Below are positions 26,232 to 34,683 of a stretch of 64,000 nucleotides of DNA, in pieces (position 1 is the stretch's first letter; each line of letters starts with the position of its first letter). The DNA is from Pseudobacteriovorax antillogorgiicola (GTDB lineage: Bacteria > Bdellovibrionota_B > Oligoflexia > Oligoflexales > Oligoflexaceae): NCBI RefSeq assembly GCF_900177345.1, contig NZ_FWZT01000030.1, positions 1 to 64,000 on the forward strand. The letters are read 5' to 3'. A program made the position numbers and the translations under genes. The notes beneath the pieces were generated by a model. It saw only the letters and a list, made by a program, of their open reading frames with translations. It was not told the origin of the DNA and ran no database searches.

Positions 26232-27383
26232 TTAAAGAGCCGCAAGTGATTGCGCGATATCACTCTTGAGGTCCTCGATGCTTTCAATACCCAGTGATAA
26301 GCGAACTGAAGTCTGGTCAAGCCTTGCTCGTTGTCGTTGGTCTTCGCTAAGATCCATGCCATAAAAATAAAGGGCCGGGGCTACCAGAGACTCTGTGGAG
26401 CCAAGACTCGCTGACAACGTGAAAAGTTTCAGCCCATCGATAAAAGCTTCCAGAGATGAAGACTTATTTTTAAAATTGAACATCACTACTGTGCCTCCAT
26501 CTGTTGGGAGCTGATCCTTCAGGTAGTCGAGCCCTGGGTAAAACACATCCCCCACCTGTGCTTGCTCTTGAAGCCAGACCGCTAGGGCAAGGGCGTTTTG
26601 AGCCTGCCTCTCATAGCGGAGACGATAAGTTTTCATGCCCCTTAAAATGAGAAAGGCTGCATGAGGGTCCAACACAGAACCGATTTCGACAGCATGTTCA
26701 AAGATCTCCCTGATTACGGGTTCACGTCCAAGCAGCGCGCCGCCCATGACATCGCTATGTCCTCCCGCATATTTTGTCAGGCTATGGATATATAAGTCGA
26801 CATCAAGATCTTGATTCTTGTGGAAGCCTGCAAATGTGTTGTCAAGGATTGTAGTGAGTTGGTGCCTCTGGGCGATTGCGACAAGCTCTTTGTTATTTGG
26901 GACCTTGAGCTGAGGGTTGGTAGGAGATTCCCAGATCATGAATCGAGTTTCAGGTAGAGCGGCCGCTTCGTTAATTTGGTCGAGATCGTCAAGTGACAAC
27001 TTGATACCTTCGACGCCAAATTTTTTTAGAGTTTTCTCGATCAATATCCTAGTGGGGCGATAGGATTCGATAAAGTATATGATTTTATCGCCCTGCCTAA
27101 GAAGGCTGAATAAGGCAGTTGAAATTGCCCCTACACCGGAGCTAGTCGCGAGTCCTGCTTCGGTACCTTGGGCTTTGGCGAGCAGTTGCTCCAGCTCGAA
27201 GACCGTTGGATTGCGGTATCTTGAGTAAAAATAACCAGGGCGTTGGCCTTCGAAGAGACCTTTCACATCAGCAAGTTTCGGGAAGGTGAACTTTACTGAT
27301 TGGTAAATTGGAGACACCAAGGGTCGGTTGTCGTGAGGTATGGGGTCAAGTTGGAAGTGATTAGTCAGGGTTTCCAAGTTCAT
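26232..27383 (-). CDS. Cys/Met metabolism PLP-dependent enzyme
   Basis: 383 residues of the cystathionine gamma-synthase/lyase family (trans-sulfuration group). Signs: YSRYRNPTVFELEQLLA, GLATSSGVGAISTALF, the segment WESPTNPQLKVPN and the PLP lysine in YIHSLTKYAGGHSDVMGGAL. The family includes cystathionine gamma-synthase, beta- and gamma-lyases and O-acetylhomoserine sulfhydrylases, which cannot be separated by eye. It acts in cytoplasmic sulfur amino-acid metabolism. Confidence 0.88.
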   Translation of the reverse strand: MNLETLTNHFQLDPIPHDNRPLVSPIYQSVKFTFPKLADVKGLFEGQRPGYFYSRYRNPTVFELEQLLAKAQGTEAGLATSSGVGAISTALFSLLRQGDKIIYFIESYRPTRILIEKTLKKFGVEGIKLSLDDLDQINEAAALPETRFMIWESPTNPQLKVPNNKELVAIAQRHQLTTILDNTFAGFHKNQDLDVDLYIHSLTKYAGGHSDVMGGALLGREPVIREIFEHAVEIGSVLDPHAAFLILRGMKTYRLRYERQAQNALALAVWLQEQAQVGDVFYPGLDYLKDQLPTDGGTVVMFNFKNKSSSLEAFIDGLKLFTLSASLGSTESLVAPALYFYGMDLSEDQRQRARLDQTSVRLSLGIESIEDLKSDIAQSLAAL

Positions 27384-27469
27384 TTGTAGGCTCCAGAGAT
27401 GACTACGTTAGAACTTGTGTTATCACGATTAGGCTTCCCATTGCCAATACTTGTGTGCAGGCAGGTTTC

Positions 27470-27494
27470 AAGAGCCTGGCACTGCCAGGCTCTT
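27470..27494. terminator. Hairpin after the histone-like gene
   Basis: AAGAGCCTGGC (27470-27480) pairs perfectly with GCCAGGCTCTT (27484-27494) around a 3-base loop. It lies downstream of the minus-strand histone-like gene. The T tract on the minus side is poor, so it may act partly as an RNA-stabilising end. Confidence 0.6.
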
Positions 27495-27536
27495 TTCGAT
27501 GGATAGGGCCAGTCGAAAAAATTGCAGGGTTTTTGG

Positions 27537-28286
27537 TCAAGCAGCTTTCTTTGGAATATCCTTACGGACGTAAACATACTGCTGGCTGTCTTGATTGAGC
27601 ACTTTTACGTAGTAATGCTCAGATGTCTCGAAGAGAACCTCGCCCTTTAAGCCACCTTTAAAGGTGAAGATGCCAGCTGGTTTTTTGCTGGAAGTTTTCT
27701 TAGCAGCAGGCTTCTTCTTCGCCGCGGGCTTCTTTGCTGCGCTAGCTTTCTTACCTACTTTCTTTTTAGTAGCTGTTTTCTTAGCAACTTTTTTCTTAGT
27801 CGAGGTTTTCTTCTTAGCTGAGGATTTCTTTGCAGCTTTCTTTTTTGCTACTTTTTTCTTAGCAGTTTTTTTCTTTGCAGCTTTCTTTTTTGCTACTTTT
27901 TTCTTAGTCGCCTTTTTCTTGGCAGTTTTTTTCTTTGCAGCTTTCTTTTTTGCTACTTTTTTCTTAGTCGCCTTCTTTTTAGCCGTCTTCTTCTTTGTTG
28001 CTTTTTTTGCTACTTTTTTCTTAGTTGCCTTTTTCTTTGCAGCTTTTTTCTTAGTTGCCTTCTTTTTTGCTACTTTTTTCTTAGTTGCCTTTTTCTTGGC
28101 AGTTTTTTTCTTTGCAGCTTTCTTCTTGGCTACTTTTTTCTTCGTCGCTTTCTTTTTGGCTACCTTCTTCTTAGTTGCCTTTTTCTTTGAGACGGCTTTT
28201 TTCTTTTTCTTCGTTGTTGTTTTCTTTGCAACCTTCTTCTTAGTTGCCTTCTTCGCTACCTTCTTTTTTGCTTTTTTCTTAGCCAA
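27537..28286 (-). CDS. Histone H1-like Lys/Ala-rich protein
   Basis: 249 residues. About 195 of them are tandem five- to six-residue units of the type [10 protein letters not shown] (Lys with Ala, Thr, Val). This resembles eukaryotic histone H1 tails and the bacterial AlgP/Hc1-like proteins that bind DNA non-specifically. The last 50 residues form a distinct small domain ([34 protein letters not shown]). It starts with TTG at 28286 behind a strong AAGGAG. The DNA is itself repetitive, so its length may vary between strains. Likely a nucleoid protein. Confidence 0.85.
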   Translation of the reverse strand: MAKKKAKKKVAKKATKKKVAKKTTTKKKKKAVSKKKATKKKVAKKKATKKKVAKKKAAKKKTAKKKATKKKVAKKKATKKKAAKKKATKKKVAKKATKKKTAKKKATKKKVAKKKAAKKKTAKKKATKKKVAKKKAAKKKTAKKKVAKKKAAKKSSAKKKTSTKKKVAKKTATKKKVGKKASAAKKPAAKKKPAAKKTSSKKPAGIFTFKGGLKGEVLFETSEHYYVKVLNQDSQQYVYVRKDIPKKAA

Positions 28287-28360
28287 GACGCTTCTCCTTT
28301 ACTCCACAAACCAAGGGTTAAATATTTAAAATTAATACATCTTTTAGATGTTGTAGTGCC

Positions 28361-29572
28361 CTATATAAGCCTGGGGTTGAAATGCTTCGCGACCGTTGGG
28401 ATCGGCTTGCCTGCCATAATTTTTGCAAGCAGTTTTGCACTTCCATGGGCCCAGGAAAATCCGTGTCCCGTAAAGCCTGCCACTGTATATATCAGAGGCG
28501 AACTTGTTGGGCCAATAAATGGGAATCCTGTCTTTGATGAGGCCATGATTCCTGCCCAAGAATATTCCCACTCTAGTGTTTCGTCAATTTTGTAATGATG
28601 TTTAGCAAAATTCTTAAGGCCGTCCTCAACAAGTGAATTGGGCGCAATATCGTAGGTGCCCAATTCCCCACCCGGTGTATGATTGCGCCAACCACCAAGC
28701 ATCAAGCGATTGTCTTCGGTGACCAGAGCGTATTCGTAGCCATGATCGAAACTATGGGGATATCGCACAGGAAAATCGTGTTTGAGCGGCTTAGTTGTGA
28801 GAATTTGGCCACGGAATGGTTCTACCAGTTTGTGTTCTGAAAAGAACCTGGATAGCAGTGGCGAGTAAGCATTGGTGGCGATGACGGCAGCATCGAAAAT
28901 GATCGTATTGCCATCTTTTAATGTGACTTGAACTTGGCCTTCGGCTTCTTCCACGCTTATAACTTCACAGCCCGAGTGATACCGGACGCCCCGATCTTGG
29001 CAAGTTTGAATCAAACCATTACGAAATTTTACGGGATGAGCCTGGGCAGAGCCCGGTTCGTAGCGCCCGCCTGTAACATTTTTGAAACCTAGGCTTGTAA
29101 GTTTGTCTATGTCGACAAATTCACTCTCAAATCCGGCATCTCGGAGCAATCGAATCGATTCGTGGATCTCGTGGACTTCGTGATCATCGACGGCGACCAC
29201 AAGATATCCGTTTTGCTGGTAGTCGCAACGAAGGTCCAGATCCGAGACTGTTTTCTTAACTTCGTCGCAGATCTCGATAGAAAAGTTCCAAATATCACGA
29301 GCAGTCTCGGCGCCATGAAGGCTTTGGAGAGCTTGCATAGACTCTACGGTTCCATGCAATATATGACCGCAATTACGGAATGTTGCAGCCTTTTCTGGCT
29401 CGAAGTCCAGGATTGAAATTTGATCAAACCCTTCTTGCTGAAGAAAATAAGCAGCGCTCGCGCCGGCAAGACCAGAACCGATCACGCAAATGCCTCCTGG
29501 CTTTGGAAGGGTTTTTGAGCCTTCCCGCGCAGGAACATCTAACCAGTAAGGGTGTGAAGGTATTGAGGGCAT
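28361..29572 (-). CDS. FAD-dependent oxidoreductase of the D-amino acid oxidase family
   Basis: 403 residues from an ATG preceded by AAGGAG (29572). The N-terminus has an FAD-binding dinucleotide fold (ICVIGSGLAGASAAYFL, then ILDFEP). The middle shows AAVIATNAYSPLLS and EPFRGQILTTKPL, and the C-terminus the second FAD contact (TVAGFTGHGFSWAHGSAKLLA). This is the DAO superfamily of amine/amino-acid oxidases, similar in layout to gamma-glutamylputrescine or glycine oxidases. The substrate is not readable. Confidence 0.85.
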   Translation of the reverse strand: MPSIPSHPYWLDVPAREGSKTLPKPGGICVIGSGLAGASAAYFLQQEGFDQISILDFEPEKAATFRNCGHILHGTVESMQALQSLHGAETARDIWNFSIEICDEVKKTVSDLDLRCDYQQNGYLVVAVDDHEVHEIHESIRLLRDAGFESEFVDIDKLTSLGFKNVTGGRYEPGSAQAHPVKFRNGLIQTCQDRGVRYHSGCEVISVEEAEGQVQVTLKDGNTIIFDAAVIATNAYSPLLSRFFSEHKLVEPFRGQILTTKPLKHDFPVRYPHSFDHGYEYALVTEDNRLMLGGWRNHTPGGELGTYDIAPNSLVEDGLKNFAKHHYKIDETLEWEYSWAGIMASSKTGFPFIGPTSSPLIYTVAGFTGHGFSWAHGSAKLLAKIMAGKPIPTVAKHFNPRLI

Positions 29573-29699
29573 TTTGAAACTCCTTAGTCTGATCTTGAAC
29601 ACATAACATGTTGCAAAGGTTATAAAAATTCAAGGCTTTAAAAAACTTCAGGAATTGGCTACATTCGGCTTTTGATTCGGATCGAGAAAATGAGGCAAC

Positions 29700-30755
29700 A
29701 TGAGACAATTGAAGGCCGCCTTGGTTGGCATGGGAAACATGGGCAGGAACCACTTGAGGGTTCTTAATGAAAGCGACGCATTCTCACTCAAAGCTATTGT
29801 CGAGCCGAATCCTCCGTCGCCTTTGCCAAGACTGCGAGAGCCACTTGCTTGGTTAGATTCCATCGAAGATCTCAAATCGTTGGACCTAGACTGTGTGATC
29901 GTTGCAACTCCCACTGAAACTCACTACGAGATCGTAAAAAAGTTGATCCCAATGGGATGGCATATCCTAGTTGAAAAGCCAGCGGCTAGCACCTACGAAC
30001 AGGCCCAGGAGCTTACCAAGTTGGCGGCAGAACGAGGTGTTTTTCTTGCTGTTGGCAATATCGAACGCTGCAATCCTGTGGTTTCGAAGTTGAAAAAAGT
30101 CTTAGAAGAGGGGGTTATAGGGACTCCTGTTCATTTGAATGCCACACGAGGGGGAGCCTTTCCCAATTCTGTGAAGCCAGGCAATAATGTAATTCTCGAT
30201 TTGGCTGTCCACGACTTGGATGTATTTCGGCTGCTTTTAGGGCCTTTGGCAGTTCAGGGGAGCGTTGCTCACGCGACAGCCTTACCTGGAATCCTGGATA
30301 CGGCAGAAGTCACCGTGGCCAATGGCGAGGGAATTACAGGTGCTGTCCATGTAAACTGGCTAAGCCCCCAAAAAATAAGAGAAATCCGAGTCACAGGCAC
30401 CAAAGGTGTTTGTATCGTCGACTACATTGGACAAACTTGCCGTGTCTTCGGTCGCGACTTAGCTGAAGACAATCTTCGCTCCGCAGGGGAGTTTGAGATC
30501 CATGATCATCCATTTTGCACGCTGGCAGAGTTTCACGTTGAGCCTGGGGAACCTTTGAAGGTCCAGCTTGAACAGTGGCAGCGCTGCTTAGAAAAGCAAG
30601 ATCACAACCTTGCAACTGGGGATCAGTTATCAGAATCGGTGGCATTAGCAGAGCAGTCGATCGTCCTCGCTCAGGGTGGCCTTGAGCCAGGGTTCTTCAA
30701 GGCCGATGCTTGGAAGCCTCACTTTTCTGCCGATCGTCAGCCCTTGCCAAACTAA
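29700..30755 (+). CDS. Gfo/Idh/MocA family oxidoreductase
   Basis: 351 residues. N-terminal Rossmann fold (AALVGMGNMGRNHLRVL), the family motif EKPAA with its lysine (HILVEKPAASTYEQA) and a later DLAVHDLDVFRLLLG that supplies the catalytic His/Asp. These enzymes oxidise or reduce sugar hydroxyls with NAD(P). It lies 9 bases upstream of lpxB, and the two are surely one transcript. A sugar-nucleotide role in lipid A or O-chain biosynthesis is therefore likely. GnnA, which oxidises UDP-GlcNAc for 3-amino lipid A, is one possible identity, but no GnnB-type transaminase is beside it. Confidence 0.82.
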   Translation: MRQLKAALVGMGNMGRNHLRVLNESDAFSLKAIVEPNPPSPLPRLREPLAWLDSIEDLKSLDLDCVIVATPTETHYEIVKKLIPMGWHILVEKPAASTYEQAQELTKLAAERGVFLAVGNIERCNPVVSKLKKVLEEGVIGTPVHLNATRGGAFPNSVKPGNNVILDLAVHDLDVFRLLLGPLAVQGSVAHATALPGILDTAEVTVANGEGITGAVHVNWLSPQKIREIRVTGTKGVCIVDYIGQTCRVFGRDLAEDNLRSAGEFEIHDHPFCTLAEFHVEPGEPLKVQLEQWQRCLEKQDHNLATGDQLSESVALAEQSIVLAQGGLEPGFFKADAWKPHFSADRQPLPN

Positions 30756-30764
30756 AGAGACACT

Positions 30765-31943
30765 ATGGCCTCGTTTTTCTTATCCGTTGGTGAGCCTTCA
30801 GGAGACGTCTTGGGGGCTGAGCTTGTAGCTGCACTGAACGACATCATGCCCCATGCTCACGGGTTTGGGATCGCAGGACCCAAGCTGCGCAATCTTGAGT
30901 ATGAAGAAATCGCTGGGATAGAAGAGCTTTCGGTGATGGGCTTTGTCGAGGTCATCAAGCACATTACCTATCTCAAGCGACTGGAAGATCGTTTGCTGAT
31001 GGAAATAGATCGCCGACAGCCTGACTTTGCCGTCTTGGTGGACTACCCTGGATTCAACATGAGATTCGCTGAGTTTCTGAAGGTCCGCAAGATTCCTGTA
31101 ATTCAGTTTGTAGCACCGCAATTATGGGCATGGAAAGAGGGCCGCACCAAGAAACTGAGAGATGTGACGGACCTTGTCATGGGTATCATGCCTTTTGAGG
31201 AGACTTTCTTTAACGATCGCGATGTGAACTTTAAATATGTTGGAACACCACAGGTGGATCGTGCCGCGGCTGCGAAGCATCGGCCCGCGGACTTCAAGCT
31301 TTCTAAGCCGACGATTGGTTTTTTTCCTGGGAGTCGGCGCAGCGAGTTATCGAAGATGCTGCCGATGGCCCTTGCAATACGGGATGAAGTCCGTAGCCAA
31401 TGGCCTGATAAGTTTCAGTTTGCGATTTCAATGGCTCCCTCACTGGATGTATCGCTGTTCAATCAAGCCTTATCTGCTGATGAGAGCTCAGATTTACTCA
31501 GTGAACTTAGTTTAGGGCAATCGGCATTGTTGGGGGACACATCCTTTGTAAGAGGGGAGTCTTTGGATCTGATGGCTTCTGTGAATTCTGCTTTAGTGAC
31601 CTCTGGTACGGCGACTTTAGAGTGTGCTCTCACAAATTGCCCACTTTGTGTGGTCTACCGTATGAGTCCTTTGAGCTATCAGCTGGCCAAGCGGTTGGTA
31701 AAGCTGCCCCATATTAGTCTTGTGAACTTGGTTGCAGGAAGAGAAATCATCAGGGAGTTCGTTCAAGAGTTTACTTATGAAGAGGTTGCCCAGGAGTTAG
31801 CAGCACTAGCATCAGATGGTGATCGGCGAGAAACGGTTCTCGGCGACTTGACTCATCTGCACACACTAGTGCAAGGGGACTTGTCTAGGTGTGCCGCTTT
31901 GGCGGTTCAATCTTTTATGAATTCTCGGCAGTCAAATATATAA
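30765..31943 (+). CDS. lpxB: Lipid-A-disaccharide synthase
   Basis: 392 residues, GT19 family. It joins UDP-diacylglucosamine and lipid X to form the lipid A disaccharide on the cytoplasmic face of the inner membrane. Signs: FLSVGEPSGDVLGAELV, FGIAGPKL, LVDYPGFNMRFAEF, PQLWAWKEGR, GFFPGSRRSELSKMLP and VTSGTATLECAL, all typical of LpxB. The other lpx genes are outside the window. It follows the oxidoreductase by 9 bases. Confidence 0.94.
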   Translation: MASFFLSVGEPSGDVLGAELVAALNDIMPHAHGFGIAGPKLRNLEYEEIAGIEELSVMGFVEVIKHITYLKRLEDRLLMEIDRRQPDFAVLVDYPGFNMRFAEFLKVRKIPVIQFVAPQLWAWKEGRTKKLRDVTDLVMGIMPFEETFFNDRDVNFKYVGTPQVDRAAAAKHRPADFKLSKPTIGFFPGSRRSELSKMLPMALAIRDEVRSQWPDKFQFAISMAPSLDVSLFNQALSADESSDLLSELSLGQSALLGDTSFVRGESLDLMASVNSALVTSGTATLECALTNCPLCVVYRMSPLSYQLAKRLVKLPHISLVNLVAGREIIREFVQEFTYEEVAQELAALASDGDRRETVLGDLTHLHTLVQGDLSRCAALAVQSFMNSRQSNI

Positions 31944-32267
31944 AGATATGTTAAAGAATTCGTCCAAAGCTCAGCTCAGTGATCTGGTCTGATTTGGCAG
32001 ACTTGGTTTTACGCCAAGAAATTTCACTTCATAGAAGACATGGGTGAAATTAGGGTGTTATCTTTTGTTTTAGGAACTTGAAAACGCTATTGTCAATAAT
32101 CGTCGCGTCTTAGCTATATAAATTTTATATAAAAACTTGAAATTTATAACCATAAATTCTAGACACATACCCCTTGGCCTAGAAAGTGAAAAAAAGCTCT
32201 TGCACGTTTTTTGACGCTAAGTAAAATGGTCGCACCTTGGACCTCATAACCGGAAGGAATTCACATT
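31944..32267 (+). promoter_or_regulatory. Regulatory region of the ABC importer
   Basis: A 324-base AT-rich gap without a supported gene. It holds a near-perfect palindrome TATATAAATTTTATATA (32115-32131), a perfect inverted repeat AATTTAT-AACC-ATAAATT (32141-32158), and a promoter with -35 TTGCAC (32200-32205), 16-base spacer and -10 TAAAAT (32222-32227). The palindromes sit about 40-110 bases ahead of the -35 box, where an activator would bind. They do not match the Fur consensus well. Confidence 0.5.
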
Positions 32268-33563
32268 ATGAAACGATGGGCACTGGGACTAGCAATCTCG
32301 CTTGCTAGCACATCTCTCTTTGCGGCTGACAAGCTAATCATCATTTCTCCGCACCGAAAGTCGATCCAACAGGAGTTCATTCCAGCTTTCAAGGATCACT
32401 ACAAGAAAACCTTCAAAACCGATGTTGAGGTCGACTGGCTAGACCAGGGTGGGACGTCTGACGACGTGCGCTTTCTCAAGGCCAAATATGCTAAGAATCC
32501 TAAAACCTCTGGTGTAGATGTTTTTTGGGGTGGCGGTTCGGCCACTTTTGTTGAGTTAAGCCAAGCAGGTTTCTTGGAGCGGTATGACCTTCCCCAAGAC
32601 CTCGCCAGCAAAGTTCCCCAAACCGTAGCGGGCATCCCGTTGTTCGATAAAACCAAGACCTGGTATGGCTCTGCGTTGTCGTCCTTCGGAATCTTCTACA
32701 ATAAGAAAATACTCCAGTTTGATCGTCTTCCCGAGCCACAAAGCTGGGATGACCTTGCTGACCCGAAATTCATGGGTAATATCAGCGTGGCTGATCCGCG
32801 CCGCTCAGGCTCTGCAAATACCATGAATAATATCATCCTCCAAAGTAAGGGTTGGGAGAGCGGTTGGCAGTTACTTACTTCGATTGCTGGCAACACTCGT
32901 AGCTTTACACATTCTAGTTCCGATCCAATCAAAGCTGTTGTTTCTGGCGACGTCGCCTTGGCGATGGCGATCGATTTCTACGCGCAAGCGAAGATTGGAG
33001 ATCTAGGTCCTGAAAATCTTGGTTTCGTGATGCCGAAGGGCCAAACAGTTCTGGACCCTGATCCAGTGGCAATTCTAAAGGGAGCGCCGAACCGAGAAGT
33101 GGCGAAGCGTTTTGTTGAGTATGTTCTGAGTTCCGAAGCGCAGAAACTTTTGATCATGCCGAAAGGTAGCAAGGGTGGCCCTCGAATTGCATCTCTTGGT
33201 CGCATGTCTGTGAACACTGCTGCCTATACAAAGACAGAAGGCCAGCGGATTAATGAATTCAACCCATTTAAGCAGCAAGCCTTCTTGACCCTTGATTTGG
33301 AGCAGGCCACTCGAATGCAGCGGGTTTTTAATGACTTGGTTGGTGCTATCTTGGTTGATACCCATCACGACCTAAAGAAGGGCTGGAAGAAGCTCCACCG
33401 TTCGGGTGCGACACCAGAGAAGATTGCTGCCTTCGCCAAGCCCCCTCTTACAGAAAAAGAGTTTCTTGCGCTCGCTGACAAGTGGGGTGATGATGTCTTC
33501 CGCAATAAGACCATCAACGCCTGGGTTAGCTACGCCAAGCAAAAATATAGCAACGTGAAGTAA
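32268..33563 (+). CDS. ABC transporter periplasmic substrate-binding protein
   Basis: 431 residues with a signal peptide cleaved after SLFAA (about residue 19). It belongs to the extracellular solute-binding family used for ferric iron, spermidine, thiamine and phosphonates. Signs: LIIISPHRKSIQQEFIPAF, VDVFWGGGSATFVEL, GSALSSFGIFYNKKIL and DPRRSGSANTMNNI. A C-terminal extension of about 100 residues beyond the usual domain is unusual. Genes for ATPase and permease follow directly. Iron(III) is the commonest substrate of this arrangement, but the ligand is not proven by sequence. Confidence 0.85.
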   Translation: MKRWALGLAISLASTSLFAADKLIIISPHRKSIQQEFIPAFKDHYKKTFKTDVEVDWLDQGGTSDDVRFLKAKYAKNPKTSGVDVFWGGGSATFVELSQAGFLERYDLPQDLASKVPQTVAGIPLFDKTKTWYGSALSSFGIFYNKKILQFDRLPEPQSWDDLADPKFMGNISVADPRRSGSANTMNNIILQSKGWESGWQLLTSIAGNTRSFTHSSSDPIKAVVSGDVALAMAIDFYAQAKIGDLGPENLGFVMPKGQTVLDPDPVAILKGAPNREVAKRFVEYVLSSEAQKLLIMPKGSKGGPRIASLGRMSVNTAAYTKTEGQRINEFNPFKQQAFLTLDLEQATRMQRVFNDLVGAILVDTHHDLKKGWKKLHRSGATPEKIAAFAKPPLTEKEFLALADKWGDDVFRNKTINAWVSYAKQKYSNVK

Positions 33564-33588
33564 ATTATCGTCTGGGAGCGATTCCTTA

Positions 33589-34683
33589 ATGGAAGTTGTA
33601 TTTAAGAATGTTTTTAAGCGTTACGGCGACTTTACGGCAGTCGATAACCTTGACCTGAAAGTCGAAAGCGGAGCCTTGCACTTTCTACTCGGCCCCTCAG
33701 GCTGTGGTAAGACCACAACCTTGAGAATGCTAGCTGGATTGGAAACTGTGACTGAGGGGCAGTTGTTCTTCGATGGCAAGGATGTGACCAAACAACCTGC
33801 GGCAGATCGCGGGATAGGTATGGTTTTTCAGAACTATGCTCTATGGCCACATATGACTGTCTATAAGAACATTGAGTACGGCTTGAAGCTGCGCAAGCTG
33901 ACTGCCGACGAAGTGAAGCAGAGAATCGAAGACGTTTTGGAAATCACCCAACTCAAAAACTTCGTACATCGCCTTCCAGGTCAGCTTTCAGGTGGCCAAC
34001 AGCAGCGTGTTGCTTTGGCCCGCGCCCTTGCAATTCGTCCTAACGTTTTGCTTCTTGATGAGCCGCTGTCAAACTTAGACGCAAAGCTGCGTAGCGAGAT
34101 GCGAGACAACATCCTACGCATTCACAAGCAGACTGGCATCACGACTGTCTATGTAACTCATGACCAGAAAGAAGCACTGTCTATGGGGACGAGTATTTCT
34201 GTCATGCATGCCGGACACTTGATCCAAACCGCGAGCCCTAGAAATTTATATAATCATCCGAAGACGCCGTTTATCGCAGGCTTTATTGGTGAGACGAATC
34301 TCATCCCAGGCCGGGTGAAGTCTGTCCAAGGTAATCAGTCCGAAATTGAAACAGGGCTGGGAATCTTAAAATCCAATCGTATGTCTGAGCCTATGAGTGT
34401 CGGAGCTGAAGTCAGTGTTTCCATTCGTCCCGAAGCCATTGCCATCGACTGGGGTAAATCGGGACAAGGCGAAAACCCGTTGGGCCTTGCAGTTGAGCAT
34501 CTTACCTATCTTGGCGAGTCGGAGCAGTTCCTCCTTCGGGGTGATGGTGATATTGGCTTGAAGGTTAACTTCTACCATGCTCCTGAGCACAGCTTCCACG
34601 AAGGCGATCAGGTCACATGCTTTATGCCTGCTGATGATGTTCTTGTTCTTCCACCACAAGTAGAAATGGGGCCTGGAACCTAA
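33589..34683 (+). CDS. ABC transporter ATP-binding protein
   Basis: 364 residues. Walker A GPSGCGKTT (about 35-43), Q loop FQNYALWPH, signature LSGGQQQRVALARALA, Walker B NVLLLDEPLSNLD, and switch histidine VYVTHD. The C-terminal 120 residues form the TOBE-like regulatory domain of the CUT1/iron type. It energises the importer from the cytoplasmic side. Its TAA stop shares one base with the ATG of the permease. Confidence 0.92.
   Translation: MEVVFKNVFKRYGDFTAVDNLDLKVESGALHFLLGPSGCGKTTTLRMLAGLETVTEGQLFFDGKDVTKQPAADRGIGMVFQNYALWPHMTVYKNIEYGLKLRKLTADEVKQRIEDVLEITQLKNFVHRLPGQLSGGQQQRVALARALAIRPNVLLLDEPLSNLDAKLRSEMRDNILRIHKQTGITTVYVTHDQKEALSMGTSISVMHAGHLIQTASPRNLYNHPKTPFIAGFIGETNLIPGRVKSVQGNQSEIETGLGILKSNRMSEPMSVGAEVSVSIRPEAIAIDWGKSGQGENPLGLAVEHLTYLGESEQFLLRGDGDIGLKVNFYHAPEHSFHEGDQVTCFMPADDVLVLPPQVEMGPGT

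Noticed and set aside
27700-28280. Tandem short repeats that look like a CRISPR-type array
   Set aside because: Units are 5-6 codons in register with a coding frame, without spacers or a leader.
27664-28329. A 221-codon plus-strand reading frame rich in Phe and Ala
   Set aside because: It is the complement of the Lys/Ala repeats of the histone-like gene; the repeat opens all frames and there is no start signal.
29424-29914. Minus-strand frames spanning the start of the Gfo/Idh/MocA gene
   Set aside because: Composition is shadow-like and they cross the well-supported start of a plus-strand gene.
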